From the NCBI GenBank assembly GCA_003956705.1, contig QZCP01000046.1, positions 161,605 to 225,604 on the forward strand: DNA of 64,000 nt, written 5' to 3'. Source of the stretch: Brevipalpus yothersi (lineage: Eukaryota; Arthropoda; Arachnida; Trombidiformes; Tenuipalpidae). The notes beneath the pieces were generated by a model, which had not been told where the DNA came from, did not search any database, and worked only from the letters and a program-made list of their open reading frames with translations. Positions 1 through 12,494 of this stretch are shown here, one piece after another (the stretch's first letter is position 1; the number at the start of each line of letters is the position of its first letter). The position numbers and the translations under genes were made by a program.

Positions 1-1820
1 ATTATCTCCGTTGACACTGCCATTATGTAGTCACCACTATAATAAATTATTAACTATCTTAATTACTTATCGAATATCTAAATAAAAAATTGCACAATTT
101 GAACGATCAATCCACAGAACAGGAAGATCTTGTCACAAAAAAATTAGTTCAACACCCTAAAATGATCCTCCCATGAGAGAGAGAGAACTCTCAATCGGTA
201 TGAGTTCTTGGACAAGAATCTGTCAATCAAACTTCACTAAAAATCCCAAAAACATTAAGCAATCAATTCTATACTAATCAAATCATAATTTCATTCCAAA
301 GGAAACAATATTCATCACCAAAAAAATTAATCTTTTTGTTTTGATTGACAAAAAAATTTTGACTCAAAAACAAAAAAAAATGTTTTCAATATTAGTCATA
401 AATCTTCTCTCTAGATGGTGCTTACTTATGCTTAATCATGATTCATCGATAGTAGTGTCATCTATGGATCAACGTTACTACGTTTCGGAAAAAATTTTTT
501 GCTCAGTTTGCTTAGTTTTATCTTGATGAACGTAGAAGTCATTATGAAGACTTAATTGTGTGAAGTGATTTGTTTTGATTTTGATTATGATTTATTTTTG
601 ATAAATCCACAGACAGTCACACAAAAAGATTGGAAAATACAATACATTTCACGGATATAGTGTACCGGTTAGTATAGTGATCATAAAGTGATATCTTAAT
701 TTTTGATAGTTTATGTATTGTATTTCGGTGTGATGTGTGTGAGTGTTTGATGTCTCTCAAGGATGAAAGTTGGGAGAATCATTATCATCATCTGCATTTT
801 TTCGAATCAAAGAGTTAGCTTGTGATGGTGTATGACATTGAGACAATGTATATGTATTAGTATAGTAATGAGATTGAAAGTGAGAGGGGTAATGAAATGA
901 ATGTCTATGTGTTTCTTTTCCTTCTCTTTCGGTATCATTAGTTGCCCCTCTATGGTCATACTGATAGTTTCCTATTCACATTGCAACGAATTGATGCAAC
1001 GAAAACATATAAAAGTGAATCACGATCATTACCATCATCGTGTTAGAATGTGTTTATTGATGAGCGTAATTTTTTCCGCATATTTTATCATCTACTTTGC
1101 CGATTAGTGATTAGCTAAGAAAGCTTTATCTTGAGCTTCTTTTTGTGAGTGTGTGAAGAATGAAATCGCTATTAAGCTATTGTAAAAAGAAAGAGAGAGA
1201 TAGAGATAACAAAAAAATTTAGAGCTTTTTATCGCTTGAGGAGGAAAAGTTTCGATTGAACTCTTCCGTCATGGAAAATGAACTATATGTAATCAGAAAA
1301 GCTCAAAAATTGGTACACATTTCACTTCCGTTATGGACTTGACAAACTTTTTTCTTCACTCAAATGAGAAGATGTAGTTTGTCGAAAGAATACCATGTTG
1401 AATTGATTGCTCTTTCTTTCTTTTTCTCTCTCTCTCTCTCTCTTTCTCTCTCTTTATTCTGGTTGAGTTGCTTTGGTTGCTTGAGCAGTAGAGTCTTTTA
1501 TTATTGTCGTGATTCTTCATGATTGATCAAAAAATTTTTCTCTCACACACTCTTACACAACATCTGATGATTGGGCTCGCAAATATTTGAGATTGAAATT
1601 CAATCATTCACTTCCATGAGTTGAATTTGCGATTCTCATCTTTCATAGAGTTTTTTTCAACAAATGCGATTCTGTTCAGAACTTCACATTGTCATCATAT
1701 TTCTATCAGAGACACGCATACACTCACACAATCAATATGATAATGAACTATGGATTATTTCTCTCCCATAGACACCAATTTTTCGTCCACAAGATTCAAA
1801 ATCTCTCTTAACAACAAATC
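1..1820. other. Gene-less stretch upstream of the first gene
   Basis: I see no supportable gene here. Short open frames exist (for example 901-1107, hydrophobic, 68 codons) but none has a recognisable domain or splice partner. A pyrimidine-rich tract of CT and CTTT units lies at about 1411-1455. The final few hundred bases probably include the 5' untranslated region and promoter of the small membrane protein that starts at 1821. Confidence 0.5.
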
Positions 1821-2319
1821 ATGGTTGAAATACACAGTAAAGCCAAAACTATCCTCACCGTTATTGCCGTCAGCTTGGTCGCTTTAAGTAGCTTTCAGTT
1901 AATCTTCACAATTTTTTATTCAGCTAAAGACCAAATAATTTGGGTGGTGAGTTTATCCACTCCTTATTCCGATTATGATAGATGTTTTTTGATTTTGCGT
2001 TTCTCTCTCTATTCCTGTTTTTTAGGTGCTGAATTTACTCTACGATATTGGATTCTTATACGCTATTGTCAGACAATGGGAATTGGGCCTTAAAATCTAC
2101 AACATTGCCGTTCTCGTTGTTGTTGTACTATCGGCAATCGCGTTTATCCTTTGCTTCTACGTCATGATCGCCGGAAGTGAGCCTAAAGTCGAGAAAAATA
2201 TCGGAGAACTCACCAGTGTGATAGCTATCTACATGCTTTTTTACATAATGCAAGCTTATTTGCTACGAAAATATCTCTCCCAAATTGACTACAACGAAGG
2301 ATACTCTATCCATCCATAA
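1821..2319 (+). CDS. Small four-helix membrane protein, two exons
   Basis: Exons are 1821-1946 and 2026-2319. The 79-nt intron starts GTGAGT, ends TTTTAG, and joins in phase 0 to give 139 aa. The protein has four hydrophobic stretches at about residues 10-33, 43-57, 66-90 and 102-125, separated by short polar loops. No signal peptidase site, catalytic motif or family signature is visible. The layout resembles the many small tetra-spanning proteins of arthropods, but I do not recognise the family and assign no function. Intron phase continuity across a clean GT/AG pair and uniform membrane-protein composition in both exons support a real gene. The next gene, NAF1, follows 410 bases downstream on the same strand. 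Confidence 0.6.
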
Positions 2320-2729
2320 TGGAAATCATTTTTTGTCCAGCATTTGATGCAATCTCTGTGCAAACTTTTGCATTTATAATTATTACTTGGAGCATTTGTA
2401 AATGCATTTATTTTTCTTGAAGAATATCAAAAGAAAAGGCAACTAAAATTCTATTCTTCTTCAAAAAGAAACCATCACACAAAACGCTTCATCACTTAAT
2501 TATTATCATTTATCTTCAGTCTTAATGACATCAACTCACTTTTTAGATGGCAGCATGTATAATAACATGTGGAATTTCATCAGAATTTCAGCTAAACATG
2601 TGTGAAATCGACTGTTTCAACCAGAAAAAGTCTCCTACTTTTTATCATTATCTGAGTTCTAATAGAAGTGGTCAAAATAATTACTCCTAGTTTTCGTGTG
2701 TGCGTGTTCATTTGAATCATTACATTACC

Positions 2730-3422
2730 ATGAATGAAGATGAGATTGACATTTCATCTGATTCTTCTGTTGACTCGGTAGATCTGAATGTGAGTTCTAA
2801 TATGCTGATCAATCGTCAACCAGATCCAGGTAACGAGGATGAAATCGATGATATTGAGAAGACTGATGAAGATATCAGTATGATCAAAGTGGTAAAAAGT
2901 AGGAAGGAAATATTGTTAGATGATTTGCCTGAGATAACCAAGATTGATATGGTAGCTAAGTTAGATGAAATGGATCAAATTGGTCGAGTTGATCATATAC
3001 TTGAAAAGTTGGTTGTTGTTGCGTCATTCAAAAATAAACCTCCTCTCGATCTGGATTCCGTTCTGTTTATGAAAGATTGTCTACCACTTGGATCCATCTT
3101 TGAAACTTTTGGTCCGGTAAAGCAGCCATTCTATTCCATTCGTTTCAATTCTTCGGAAGAAATATCTTCTCGTGGAATTCAAATTGGATCTCCTGTATAT
3201 TTTCTACCTCAACAATCGAAGCCCACCACAAAGTATGTATTCGTGAAAGATCTTTTGTCTGCCAAAGGTTCAGATGCCTCTTGGAAGGATGATGAAGAAC
3301 CTCCAGCTGAATTTTTGGAATTTTCAGATGATGAAGAGGAAAGAAAATTTAAGCGAGAATTGAATCAAAAACAACAGCAACAACAACAATCCTCTCAGGA
3401 TCATCCAATGGCAGATCTCTAA
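2730..3422 (+). CDS. NAF1: NAF1, H/ACA snoRNP assembly factor
   Basis: NAF1 chaperones assembly of H/ACA ribonucleoproteins in the nucleus by binding dyskerin/Cbf5 before GAR1 replaces it. The 230-aa product has an acidic N-terminus (residues 2-60), then the Gar1/Naf1 core at about residues 95-200. Family features visible there are KPPLDLDSVLF, the glycine-containing strand GSIFETFGPV, QPFYSIRFNS, and KGSDASWKDDEEPP, which is highly characteristic of NAF1. An acidic segment EFSDDEEERKFKRE and a short poly-Gln run end the protein. I chose the ATG at 2730; the frame is open a few codons further upstream but with no ATG. The protein is much shorter than vertebrate NAF1 because the N- and C-terminal extensions are reduced. 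No introns are needed. Confidence 0.85.
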   Translation: MNEDEIDISSDSSVDSVDLNVSSNMLINRQPDPGNEDEIDDIEKTDEDISMIKVVKSRKEILLDDLPEITKIDMVAKLDEMDQIGRVDHILEKLVVVASFKNKPPLDLDSVLFMKDCLPLGSIFETFGPVKQPFYSIRFNSSEEISSRGIQIGSPVYFLPQQSKPTTKYVFVKDLLSAKGSDASWKDDEEPPAEFLEFSDDEEERKFKRELNQKQQQQQQSSQDHPMADL

Positions 3423-5861
3423 CATGTTCAACTGAATTCATTTACTCAATGATAAGCTCAGTGATGTAAAGAATGTACTTTGGGCTCATTATTGGTTGTT
3501 TATCTCTTCTCAAATTTCTCATATTATTCGAGTATAAATCGAACATTCGGGTGGTACAAAATTTTCATGATCTTTTTTATCTCATACGCTGTTGTACATA
3601 GCACAAACATATCCAAACAGTTCATTAAAATTCGAGTTTTCAAAATTATTATTGAATCTCATGGAAGGTATCGAAATTCTCTCCATTTACTTGATTATTT
3701 CTTTCTAAACTCTCTTGAGCTAAGGCTTATTAAAGTGAAAATCATAAAGTTAAATGAGAAAGACTCAATTGGAGCTCCAGATAATATTTGATATTATTGA
3801 TCAAACGAATTACGTCTTCCCATGAGGAGGTTGGAATTCTTCTATATTGGTTCCTACCGTGTGACTTCCTGCCAAATCAGACTTCCGGTGAAATTCATCT
3901 AGATTCTCGCTGCTTATCTATTGACAACAAGTCGAATGACTCACTGAACTGAGTTACAAAATTTTCCTGATTCTATCGGAATAGATCCTATTTACGACTT
4001 CATAACTTCTTTTGATAGAAGGCCTCAAATTGATTGGTTTGAGAATGAATTTTCTCCGAACTGGAAAAAGTTTCTCAGTCTCTCGTAAATCGGATCCTTT
4101 TTCAATTTCGATACAGATCGATGCAGGTACAGCATTGAATCTAAAGGGTGATAAGATTGGACGTTTCCATGGCCTATGACAGGAAAAGTCTGTTCCCATT
4201 TCATGTGGCGAATCAGATTTCTGATAGCTTGGTCCAGGGTTCATGGATTGAAAAAAATTATTCATTCCTCCAGGACTCGAGCCTAATCAATCGATTAAGA
4301 TTCAATCCAATAGATCTTTCTCCTATGACTGTCAATCCAATTCTTGTTGTCTTAGAGATCTCATCAATCATAAGGGTCGCTTTCTTATGTTAACATGAAA
4401 TTAGATCAATAGTTTTTCTCTCGATAAAATCGTTCATTCATCAGCGGAAAAAAGGAAACTCATATATTGTCAGACATCCGTATTACACATGTCATACAGT
4501 TCTAATAGGCAATTATACACACGCAACCATATAATCATCATGCTCATCTAATGTGATTCTTCCACACTAATTATCTTAGATATTTATCAATTTGGGGTTC
4601 AGTTCATCTGTTTTTGAACCAATTCTCTTATCACATTTGACCTGATATACATTCGACTAGATCTAGAGTATCGGCATGAATGTGGAGAATGGAGATAAAA
4701 CAAATATCTTTCGCTCTCTCTTTAAGGTCACTCATTATCTTTCTCTATGAATAATCATAATCATCCTCGTGCTTTTTCATACGCCTTTGTGATTCTTTTC
4801 TTCTTCACCCTCAACCAAAATTGAGTAACTTGATATCGATTCTTGTGTGCAGGCAGCGAAAAACTTTCGTAAGCATTCGAGTTGAATACGCAAAAGCCCA
4901 GGGAAACGCGAGAGAGAGAAAAAAAGTGATGGTCAGCATGAATATTCAAATGAAGATGATATTCTGTGTATATGTGTATATTTGTATGATAGATAATGTA
5001 ACAAAATGAGCGATCAACAAGTGATCATCGCAAACACACATACACAGAAAAGTTTGTGTGTGTCTAAAAGTTTGACGAAAACAACATCAAAGACAAGGTG
5101 TACCATGAATGAATGATGCGTCGATAAATAATGATATCTTGTTTCTTATTTTGAATTTGCGTACAAAAATCACACCGTATTATTGATCAATACTGATTTT
5201 CTATCCCTAAATGATTCCATTAGGAAAGTTGCCAGGGGCTGAAAAGAAAAGATGGAAAAATGTTATACCCAGAAAGTGGGAAAAAATTGTTTCAGCTTGC
5301 CAAAGTATGGCAGAAGAGCTCGAAAATGATATGTTCTAATGATTTACCTAAGGAATTCGAGAACTAGAGAGAGAAAAAGTAAGAGAAAGAGAAAAAGGGA
5401 GAAAAAAAGTGATGAGAGATATGAGATGGGATAAAAGGGGTGGGCAATGTATCAACGTTTTAGACTATTCTTGAAAAGATTCGTGATCATATAAAGGTAG
5501 ATAAGACAATCCATTTCATTTTCAATCACTACTGTTCACTCACTTGCATAGAGGTTCATAACAATCCGATTGATTAAAACAATCGATTTCAGATACAATC
5601 GGTTGTTCAGCTTCACTTTCAAATTCATCTTCATCATATCGCTTCTTTACCATAAATCAGAATATATATATTAAGTGTTTGTGTGTGTGTATTCGATTGT
5701 CTTTGAATACTTTGACTTTTGACTCTTATACAAAGTTGATTCAAGTCATTATTTTTGGACATTCTTTTTTTGTTGATGTCATTGACGGGACATCTTTTAT
5801 TTTAATTTAATCTTCAGTTTTTTTCCCTCTTTTTTTCGTTAATCAGTGTTAAATTATCATC
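3423..5861. other. Gene-less stretch between NAF1 and the SLC46-like gene
   Basis: About 2.4 kb with no supportable gene. Open frames of 60-100 codons on both strands (for example around 3480-3791 and 3954-4393) have no family resemblance and low-complexity composition. The distal part is likely promoter and 5' untranslated sequence of the transporter gene. Confidence 0.45.
5490..5497 (+). promoter_or_regulatory. Possible TATA box upstream of the SLC46-like transporter
   Basis: TATAAAGG occurs here, followed about 35-40 bases later by TCACTACTGTTCAC, which contains arthropod initiator-like TCA elements. It would give a 5' leader of roughly 330 bases before the ATG at 5862. AT-rich DNA yields such matches by chance, so this is weak. 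Confidence 0.25.
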
Positions 5862-7853
5862 ATGAAATTTAGTTTACATAATTTGTGGGAGTTTATTAAA
5901 CTTCTCAAAATTGAGATTTACTTTTTTTTGGTATTTTTTTGCCTCAATCTTCAAATAGTTACCAACACACAATTGATGGAGGATAAATTGTGTTTTAATG
6001 AGCTCAAATATTCACCCGAATTTTGTTTGGCCACAGATGCTTCCGAAGTGTTTTCCGATCAACGTAAATACATACTGTTAGAGGAGACAACTTCTCTCAA
6101 CAACTATCGAACCATCATCGAAGTTGTGCCATCAATGTTTTTGGCACTTTTCGGTGGATATTGGATTGATTCTTATCCAGGACACTTGAAGCTCATCTTA
6201 TCGTTACCAGTGATCGCTGAAATTACTAAAATGATCATTTTAATTATTAATTGTATATACTTTCCATCCAGTGAGTATTCAGCTCGCCTAGAGCATCTGG
6301 TTAAATCTTTTATTCGATGGAGCTCATATTTCATTCAGCATTTTGAGAAGCCTTCATCATAACTATGCTGATCATTAAGTTCTAATCAATTTTATTCTTC
6401 CACTTTTCCATTCAAGATGCTTATTTACTCTTGACTTCATTTCCATTGTGTGCATTCCTTGGTACTGGATATGCATGCATTACCGGTGTGAATACTTATA
6501 TTGCTTGGACAACTCCACCAAAATTGCGATTCGTACGATTTGCTGTAGTTGAGCTGTGCTTAACATTGGGTAAGAATTTTTGCGAAGATTTTTGAATTCC
6601 AAAAATTATTCAAATACTTTGAATATTCCAAATTCTCTATTATAATAATACTCTCTTACAATTGATTTTAAACAGTCAATCTACTCGGATCACTTGTTGG
6701 TGGCTATGTGTTAACCATGAAACCCTGGTTCAAAGGTCAGCCTGCTAACTATATGGGAGTATACATTATCGGCTTAACGTCCATGGTATTGGCTCAAATG
6801 TGGCTACTGATTATGGTTCCATCGTTAAAAATGCCCGAAGAAGTGGAACGTAAACCATCATCATCAGAAGTTGCACCAACTGATTCTCATCCAGCATTGG
6901 CAGCTCATGCTGCTCGAACGTCCAGTATTAACGGAACGGTTGCAAGTACTTCCACTGAGCAGCCCACAAAATCGTTGAGCTTTTTTGGTAAAATGGTTGA
7001 TGTATTCAATTTTTCAACTGTTTCCAAAGTATTCAAGACAATCAATAAGAAGCGACCTGATGGTGGACGATCAATGGTCATCTGTTTGGTAGTTTCAATG
7101 ATGCTATTTCGTGCAGCTGATTTTGGTGAAGCTGGATGTGATTTTCAATTCTCTCAGCGTGCTTACGGTTGGAATCCTCGATCATATTCCGTTTTTTATG
7201 CTATATTCCATTTGCCACCAGCACTGGTTACACTTGTTTTACCTCCAATTTTAAATCGCCACTTTAAGCTGGCCGATACCACTGTGGGTATTATTGCTTG
7301 CATATCATTTTTTGGCCAATACTTTCTTCGTGGTACCATTTTATCTAGTAGTGGCTACTTTATTAGTTATACGGTTGGCTCATTACATCGTATGTGTCCA
7401 GCTGCATTGCGATCATTATTGTGTAAATTAGTTGATCCACATGAAATGGGTGAAATTTTTAGCATTTTCACTGCCATGGAAGCTTTTATTCGTCTATTCG
7501 AATCTACCATCTACACAGCCGTGTTCAACGCATCGATCGATGAATATCCTGGACTTGTATTCCATATTATGGGTGCTACTGGATTCTTTATATATATTGT
7601 CTTTATGTGGATTGATTTGAGACTTCGTCGAATATCGCGTGAGAAAAGGCAAACAGAAATAAGTCGCATAGCTGCCGCTTTCGGTAATTGTCCAGCTGAT
7701 CAAATTAAGCCAGTCAACAGTCCACCGGACAGTCTTAATAACAGTACATCACATCTTACACCACCCAAACTACCCACTATCGATGAACAGGGTATTTCAA
7801 ATCCTGCCTATGGCTCATCTTTGGAGACATCAACAATATCCATGAAAAGATGA
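5862..7853 (+). CDS. MFS transporter of the SLC46 (folate/heme-type) family
   Basis: Exons are 5862-6270, 6417-6569 and 6676-7853, joined by GT/AG introns of 146 and 106 nt to give 579 aa. The first exon has an N-terminal transmembrane helix (about residues 15-35) and a Cys-containing luminal loop. It then has a helix pair around the MFS signature GGYWIDSYPGHLK, which corresponds to the loop 2-3 motif of major facilitator proteins. The second exon encodes a glycine-rich helix (GTGYACITGVNTYIAW) typical of SLC46. The third carries the remaining helices and a long polar central loop rich in Ser and Thr (about residues 235-300). The SLC46 family moves folates, heme-like compounds or bacterial muropeptides with protons; the substrate here cannot be read from sequence. 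An AATAAA signal lies at 8078-8083. Confidence 0.7.
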
Positions 7854-10280
7854 TAATCTCACATTTTCACACACATACACACATAATCAATGGGAAAGAT
7901 AATCGTTATCAGTCAAGTGAGAGAAAGAGAGAAAGAATCATTATTATTGTTGAAAAAGTTTGCCTTTGTAAACGCTCGATTCTGTGATTGATTTTTAAGC
8001 TCATTCTTTTCCGAAACTTTTTTCTTTTTGTTCGCTTCTCAAAATCATCTCTTACATATACATATATAAAGTATTTGAATAAAACTATTCACTCTCTTAG
8101 CCTGAAAATTTTGTGATCAACATTAGCGTCTAAGAGTTCTGGAAAAAAGCAGATATTCTAGGGCAATGTGTGCAAAAAGAATTTCTGCTCTCTATCCCTC
8201 TTTCTCTTTCTCTCTCTCTCCCTACCATGCACACATGTGAAAATGGATGCTCATACTTGATTCCCATGGAAATTCCAGATGAAATCAGCTACATGAGGGG
8301 TGTACATCCTGGTTGACAACCAGTGAAACTGTTTACATTAAAAGTGCATACACATTGATATTCTTTCATGGCTGGGTGTTAATCGCATATTCATATCGTC
8401 TCCAACATGTGTATGCACTTGCCGTATGCTTAAGTACGAAAAACTTATTCTGACTCAATCTTTTTCTCTTTTTGCATGATGTCATGAATCGGATATCTTT
8501 TATATCATTAGTTTCTCCCGATATCTGATTTTGTGGAATTTTATCACATTTCTCTTTCCCCGATTACAATAGTGATGATAAAGATGGTGATGATGATGGG
8601 CACTAATCATCGTCACTTTAAATGATTTCTCAAAAACCGGAGATTTCCAGTCGTATTCTGAAGAATTTGGCTTTGAAATCAATCCCAATCGTCATCATCT
8701 CCAGGGTGGACTGAAAGTTTCTCAACATTGATAAGGATTTATTTGCTGACTCAATGATAAAGCAACAGCTCTGGTCAGGCTATGAATAATATATATCTTA
8801 TCTATTTCCGCTATTCCTTATCTATGTAAAGAAAAATTTTCGGTCCACCCTGTAAACAACGAACGAGAATCAAACCACCAAGTGGATAAAGAGAAAGAGC
8901 ACTCTTAGAAAAGAGATAGAGAAAAAGAATTCTCTTCAAAAAGAAGAAAAATAAGAAAAAAGATACCTTATTAAGCTTAATATCCAATCAAACTAAAACC
9001 TCATGAAAATCCTGTTCCTCCTCAAGTAGCAGTGTTTCTCTCGACAAACATAAAGAAAAATCAGGTCAAATCATTGGATAGTCAGATAGATGAGCGATGT
9101 TCAGGTCATGACATTGACGAGGAAAAAGTGTGCCTCGAAAATGTGCTCTAAAATTTTTTCCAATCAGAAAGGAATACTCTTCAAATCTTTCTCCTACACC
9201 ATACTCCTAAGTATGTGAGGCTTTCTACTTCTCTCTCTCTCCAATATCCAATGTCTAATGTCTAATGATGGAAAGACTCATCAAGCAGAATTTTTATCCA
9301 AGAAATTTGACCAATATCAATCAAACACACACACACAAATGCACAGATAGTGAGAGAGAGAGAAAGTCTGATTTGAAATCCATTCCAATTTAACCCAATT
9401 GAATCTCATTAAATGGAAGAGAGAGAGAGAAAGAAAGAGAAAAAGAAAGAGGCTCAGTTGAATAGCAATTGAATATTATGAGACTGCGCCTTCAAAGCCA
9501 AGCAATTCAACAATTGCAATTGCTGCACAGCCAGAAGCTTGGGATTTGTATTTTGTACTCTTATTTTTTTGGGTTCCTGTTTCCTTTTGCTTTTCTGGCC
9601 TTTTTAGTAGTGATCCTTTTTTTTGGTTCCTTTGGTATTTTGATTTCTTAGTTGGGTGCTTTGAATGTGTATGATACTAATACATGATTGGTAACAATGT
9701 GTATAAAATAGTGTGTGTATATTCAGTTTGGTAGAAAGTGAGAGAGAGAGAGAGAGAAAGTATACCGCTTGAAGTATCCATACCTCCTCCTCTTGACTGG
9801 AAGTGAGAGAGAGAGAGAGAATATTCATTGGGAATTGATGTCAATACATTTCATTTTGGTGCACTTTATCAACTGAGGAAGGAAGTTAGAAGAATATTAA
9901 GTACTCATCATATTTATATGCTCATACATGATTGTTGATTGAAATACTACTAATACTGTAGGAATAAGACGGAATATCATCATTTCAAGTGCCTTGTGTT
10001 CCTGCCTTGTATTATTATATCAGTCTATCAACCAGACATTGGTAATACTGGCTCAGTAATACTGAGTGATTCCAGTGATATTGTGTATAATTGCCTTCAT
10101 GAACATTGGATACTTTTGAATACTTGATTCAAGAACGAGTATACTTTTGGTATCATTATTTAAGAAACTATTTTGAAAGTGCTCAAGAATAATTCAACTT
10201 ATTCAACTTATTCGCAAAGAATATCATTATCAATCAGCAACAATTCCTTGCAATAAGCGATACTGATAATAATAATAATA
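7854..10280. other. Gene-less stretch before the zinc-finger gene
   Basis: About 2.4 kb. The first 230 bases are 3' untranslated sequence of the transporter, ending near AATAAA at 8078-8083. The rest contains CT/GA-rich patches (8200-8222, 9351-9364, 9418-9450, 9738-9760, 9803-9820) and short open frames without family resemblance. The segment just before 10281 is presumably the 5' leader of the zinc-finger gene. Confidence 0.45.
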
Positions 10281-12494
10281 ATGTCTTCCAGTACTGCAAC
10301 TGTAGCATCAACCACCACCACAACATCCAGTGGAAGTAATGCATGTCATCGGATGAAGATATCTTTTCGTTGTAAAACTTGTGGTGAAATATTTCCAACC
10401 AAAACGGAAGTTGAAAGCCATCTAGAAAGTCATGCTGTATCATCTTTCGATAACAATAATGGTAATAGATTAATCAATTCTATTCAACAAAATGATCGAA
10501 AGAATCCATCTCCATTATCAACCTCTTCCTTATCTCAAGTGCCTACAAATAATATTAATAATATTACTACTAACAATAATAACATAAACAATATTAATAG
10601 TATGGTCAATGCTTCCTCAAATACCGATGGACCAATTAATATTAACAATAATAATAATAAGTCAAATGGTTCATTTTTTAACACAAAGGACTCATCTCAC
10701 TCTGAACGGTATCCTGTTTCTAATCATGATCGTTCTCCACTATCATCAGCCACATCATCTGACTTCAATATGATCAGCAATGGTAATAGTCTTCATCAGG
10801 GTAACTCGATTGCCTCACTACACACTAATTCTGCAATAGACACAGATGCTCACCAATTTGAGACCAGTGAGGATGAGATGGGTGATTGTTATGAAAATTT
10901 TGATGGCAATAATTTGATCAAATGGGGCTATCCTCCATTAGATGGACGAAATATTCCGATGGATTTTGAAGATGAAGAGGATGATGAAAATTATGGCGAT
11001 GATCCGCGCTTTAATCATCACTTTGAGGAGGATAGTGATGACGAGGAATACATGACTACCGGATCCTTTGAATGTGTTTGTGGTCAAGCATATTTATTGA
11101 AGATGTCTTTTGAAGCCCATAAAAAGGTTTGCACCAAAATTCTCGCTGGTTATGGTAGTGTTGGCAGTGGTGATCCCGTTATGGAGGGAAAATCTAAAAA
11201 AGCAGCTCCAACTGTTCCGTCCGGTCGCAGCCAGTCAGCCTCACATATGGTTGCATCTCGTAAAAGCCCGCGGAATCAGAGTATTCCGAAGCAAGAGATG
11301 TCGGAAAACATTTTGTCTCCAGGAATGCTGCAAAATTCATCATCAAATGGTATTGTTGTTGGAAAGACTTTCTCTCCCGGTGATGAAAAGTCACTATTCA
11401 AGCGAGAACTAATCGAACAAGTACACGCTGATGGAGATCCCCATTGTAAAGCTTGCAATAAGCCCTTGAAAGGATTGATGAGTATTTGTGGACATATCAG
11501 TCGACGACTCGATTGCCGTGGATACTATTTGGAGAAGCTTTTACCTCACATTGCTATTCCCAAAGCAATCACTGGCACATCTTACATCACCTCCATCGAA
11601 GATGACGCTCCCCTCAAGTTACGTATAACCAAAAAGTCACCAAATGGCCAGGCAATAATCGAAAGTCCATCAGATTTATCTATTGATCAGGGATCTCAGC
11701 ATCAATCGCGTCGTTCAAAATCATCAACAAGCAGAAATGATTCCACAAATCTGCGTCATCATTCAACGAAAAGCAATGGATTGACGAAAATCGAAACAAA
11801 CAATTCAACCACACCACCTCCCTCTACCCTTACTAATGAGGTATCTTATTTCGGTACTTATTCTCCAGATGAAATTTTGATTGGTCCAGACACTGAGTTG
11901 ATCGAGCGAGCCTATCTTGTTCGAAATTCAGTTCAATGTCCAAGATGTCAGAAAATTTTTCGAGGCAAAACTCCAGCAGTTGCTTACAATAATCATAGAC
12001 GCAACAAACATTGTCCTGTGGCAGGATCGAAAGCTTTGTTCATGAGATCCAAAACTGAAGGGCCTCGTAAATTAAAGAATGATTCCACGGCTTCCGCTTC
12101 ATCTCCATCCATCGACTCTCCATCTGAGGAGAGTGATTATCCATCTGGTCGTCATCACTATTCCAACTCTCCTGCACCTTCCACACCATCTCCTGTCTCA
12201 TCAGTGGAAATGAAGCCAAAAATGATGATGGTTCCTCCTCAGCATATCAAATACTTTTGTAAACTATGTCGCAATCGAGAGGTCAAGAACCGGGTTTCTC
12301 TGGGAGTTCACTTGACGACATATCATGGATTACTTCCGGTAAACATCACCGTCAACGGATCACCAGCTCTACGGTGTCAAACTTGTACGAAAGAGTTTGT
12401 TTCCAAATATTTCTATAATATGCACCGTTATGAATGTGATCTTACCTCTCCTTTCATTGGAATAAGTTTTCCTGATGGTACAAGTAACGAATAA
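10281..12494 (+). CDS. Asn-rich protein with about six divergent C2H2-type zinc fingers
   Basis: One uninterrupted 737-aa frame. The ATG follows an ATA run with an in-frame TAA just upstream, which supports this start. Finger 1 is canonical (C31, C34, H47, H51). It is followed by an Asn/Ser-rich disordered region (about 55-200, including AAT-repeat-encoded Asn runs) and an acidic patch (about 228-260). Further Cys/His clusters sit near 263-285 (FECVCG...H...C), 388-412 (HCKACN...H...C), 553-578 (CPRCQ...H...HC), 656-683 (FCKLCR...H...H) and 697-718 (CQTC...H...C). Several end in C2HC order. The array is probably a nucleic-acid or protein binding module in the nucleus. I do not recognise an orthologue. 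Real coding status is supported by length and evenly spaced conserved Cys/His pairs. Confidence 0.75.
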   Translation: MSSSTATVASTTTTTSSGSNACHRMKISFRCKTCGEIFPTKTEVESHLESHAVSSFDNNNGNRLINSIQQNDRKNPSPLSTSSLSQVPTNNINNITTNNNNINNINSMVNASSNTDGPININNNNNKSNGSFFNTKDSSHSERYPVSNHDRSPLSSATSSDFNMISNGNSLHQGNSIASLHTNSAIDTDAHQFETSEDEMGDCYENFDGNNLIKWGYPPLDGRNIPMDFEDEEDDENYGDDPRFNHHFEEDSDDEEYMTTGSFECVCGQAYLLKMSFEAHKKVCTKILAGYGSVGSGDPVMEGKSKKAAPTVPSGRSQSASHMVASRKSPRNQSIPKQEMSENILSPGMLQNSSSNGIVVGKTFSPGDEKSLFKRELIEQVHADGDPHCKACNKPLKGLMSICGHISRRLDCRGYYLEKLLPHIAIPKAITGTSYITSIEDDAPLKLRITKKSPNGQAIIESPSDLSIDQGSQHQSRRSKSSTSRNDSTNLRHHSTKSNGLTKIETNNSTTPPPSTLTNEVSYFGTYSPDEILIGPDTELIERAYLVRNSVQCPRCQKIFRGKTPAVAYNNHRRNKHCPVAGSKALFMRSKTEGPRKLKNDSTASASSPSIDSPSEESDYPSGRHHYSNSPAPSTPSPVSSVEMKPKMMMVPPQHIKYFCKLCRNREVKNRVSLGVHLTTYHGLLPVNITVNGSPALRCQTCTKEFVSKYFYNMHRYECDLTSPFIGISFPDGTSNE

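Noticed and set aside
3480..3791. Hydrophobic open frame of 103 codons after NAF1
   Set aside because: It starts with TTG rather than ATG, has no domain or splice partner, and sits in AT-rich sequence where such frames arise by chance.
3954..4393. Overlapping open frames on both strands (103 and 81 codons)
   Set aside because: The two frames shadow each other, neither resembles a known protein, and no splice sites extend them.
7494..7703. Minus-strand open frame inside the SLC46-like gene
   Set aside because: It is a reverse-strand shadow of the third transporter exon.
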